The notes beneath the pieces are model-generated. The model saw only the letters and a list, made by a program, of their open reading frames with translations, did no database searches and had not been told where the DNA came from. 64,000 nt of DNA from RDYJ01 sp034931405 (GTDB taxonomy: Bacteria > Cyanobacteriota > Cyanobacteriia > Cyanobacteriales > Nostocaceae). A program made the position numbers and the translations under genes. How positions within the stretch are numbered: position 1 is the stretch's first letter; each line of letters opens with the position of its first letter. Where the stretch lies: positions 1-64,000 of the forward strand of contig NZ_JAYGHA010000009.1 of the NCBI RefSeq assembly GCF_034931405.1. Reading direction: 5' to 3'. Positions 62,759-64,000 of the stretch are shown here, piece by piece.

Positions 62759-63445
62759 CTAATACCGTCGATACTGAGAATCTACTAATTTCACACCAAA
62801 TACTTCAGAAAAACACTGAGCTATTTGATCACGTATTTCTAAACATTTGATACCAGGAATCCATTCGGCTAAACTGCCTACAGCTTTATCAGTGATACCA
62901 CAAGGTACAATGCGCTCAAATCCTGTCATATCAGGACAAACATTCAAGGAAAAACCGTGCATAGTTACCCAACGACTAACTTTGATGCCGATAGCTGCAA
63001 CTTTGCGTCCTTCCAACCACACACCAGTAAAACCGGATATACGCTCTCCTTGTAAATCATACTTTGCTAAAACGCGAATTATCACTTCCTCAAGTTGGCG
63101 CAAGTACCAATGCAAATCTTGACGATAACGATGCAGATTTAAAATAGGATACCCCACCAGTTGCCCAGGACAGTGGTAAGTGACTTCGCCACCTCTTTCA
63201 ACTCGATACAGATGATACTCACTTTTGTCAAGGTCAAATTTGAGAAATTCCGGGTTTGCACCTTGTCCCAAAGTGTAGACAGGGGGATGTTCTAGTAAGA
63301 TGAGTACGTCTTCTAGATTAGGGTTGTTGATGCGTTCCGTGAGTAGCGATCGCTGCCATTGAAGAGCATCTAAATAGGGCATCAGTCCTTGATTATATAA
63401 AAGACAACTATGTGGTTTACTACTATAAATCATGCTAAAAATCAA
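62759..63445 (-). CDS. lipB: Octanoyltransferase LipB
   Basis: LipB moves octanoyl from acyl carrier protein to lipoate-dependent enzymes, the first step of lipoate synthesis. The 228-residue protein has LLEHPPVYTLGQGA, RGGEVTYHCPGQLVGYPI, IGIKVSRWVTMHGFSLNV and the catalytic Cys in IVPCGITDKAVGSL. A second in-frame Met at 63433 is an alternative start. lipA is not in the window. Confidence 0.95.
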   Translation of the reverse strand: MIFSMIYSSKPHSCLLYNQGLMPYLDALQWQRSLLTERINNPNLEDVLILLEHPPVYTLGQGANPEFLKFDLDKSEYHLYRVERGGEVTYHCPGQLVGYPILNLHRYRQDLHWYLRQLEEVIIRVLAKYDLQGERISGFTGVWLEGRKVAAIGIKVSRWVTMHGFSLNVCPDMTGFERIVPCGITDKAVGSLAEWIPGIKCLEIRDQIAQCFSEVFGVKLVDSQYRRY

Positions 63446-64000
63446 TGGGATAAATGAGCAAATATTTTGCTAAAGAGCGAACATTGAGTCCCTAAATGTC
63501 AAGGTATGCAAAGGATTTTAAAGGAAAGTCAACAGAATAAACTTTATTCCCCACAAAGTGCTAATTTGAATGTATAACCTCAATGGTGTTAGGAGGAACT
63601 CCCTGCAATAAGCATCAAGCCAAAACAATAGGAGCAAAATGGCTGATGGCATTTTCCAGAAGTTGTTTACAGCTATAATATCAGGATAAAAACTTTTATT
63701 AAGGCTGGCATTATACAGAAACAGCGAGCCAACAGCAGAAGACCAAGAGCAAATACTTCTAGATTTGTCAAGCTTGCTCAAACTAAGAAAGCAGTTACAA
63801 AACAGCTAAAAGTTATTGATTGAGGGTTTTTCCTCCGAGATTCAGATAGTCTGGTAATCATTTGGATACCAGCACAGAGTTTAAAAAAGGTAAATCGAGG
63901 CTAGAGGTACTTATCATTAAGATGCAAAAACCTGACAGCATATACGACAGCCGTACATCAAAAGCAGTTAATAATTTGTATTGGCGGCAGTGATAGACCT
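63446..64000. other. Terminal stretch without a convincing gene
   Basis: No credible gene is seen in the last 555 bases. Plus-strand frames around 63650-63800 have a short open stretch with Glu, Gln and Leu-rich coding character, broken by stops, that could be a decayed gene, but I cannot identify it. Confidence 0.5.

Noticed and set aside
63518..63781. An 87-residue minus-strand gene near the right end
   Set aside because: Composition looks non-coding and no start signal or family pattern is seen.

Overview
The window is a stretch of a filamentous, heterocyst-type cyanobacterial chromosome (order Nostocales). I infer this from frequent HIP1 octamers (GCGATCGC), AT-rich non-coding DNA, several short tandem heptanucleotide repeats of the STRR type described in heterocystous cyanobacteria, a plant-type ferredoxin-thioredoxin reductase gene (ftrV) and cyanobacterial housekeeping neighbours. 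Two runs of N (2104-2128 and 54626-54704) mark assembly gaps, both inside or beside repeats.

Layout. 1-4.5 kb: replication origin region with dnaN, a gene-free block holding seven DnaA boxes, an Rpn-type nuclease gene with a QEGR minisatellite, and dnaA. 4.6-12.3 kb: HhoA-type protease, peptide deformylase, exostosin-like protein, mutL, an inactive-looking rhodanese, a membrane protein and an adenosine-deaminase-like gene. 12.3-19.4 kb: signalling island with a REC-PAS-GGDEF cyclase, a broken hybrid kinase, an intact hybrid kinase translated with an orphan substrate-binding lipoprotein, and a third short kinase remnant, with an Rpn nuclease gene between. 19.4-31 kb: housekeeping genes (purA, L25, a kinase/ATPase fusion, YdcF family, ftrV, PP2C phosphatase, NfeD plus stomatin-like pair, Fur/Zur regulator, purS, purQ), interrupted by a gene-free but strongly structured block at about 25.0-25.5 kb that may encode a large RNA.

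31.2-37.9 kb: an AT-rich two-gene accessory module, an unrecognised protein of about 1005 residues followed by a 1203-residue P-loop protein with helicase-like motifs. It lies between purQ and another Rpn nuclease gene. This is the best candidate for an undescribed system, possibly anti-phage or anti-plasmid defence; the function is inference only.

39-47 kb: nth, site-2-protease-like gene, nagA, purE, a three-gene operon of two TerD proteins and a zinc-ribbon metzincin, a MITE-like element and rnz. 47-54.3 kb: a leftward cluster of two double-glycine leader peptides (CTB-type bacteriocin candidates), a C39-peptidase ABC exporter, an HlyD adaptor and three regulatory genes (degenerate ATPase-domain protein, LuxR-type response regulator, membrane histidine kinase); together they look like a peptide secretion and regulation system. 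55-64 kb: cobU, two GT2 glycosyltransferases plus a WcaF-like acetyltransferase (surface polysaccharide), a DUF2330/RnfD-like pair, lipB and some small unknown genes.

Dispersed palindromes containing GATCCCCGACTTC recur at least five times, mostly just behind genes, where they probably also act as terminators. I saw no tRNA, rRNA, CRISPR array or complete insertion sequence.
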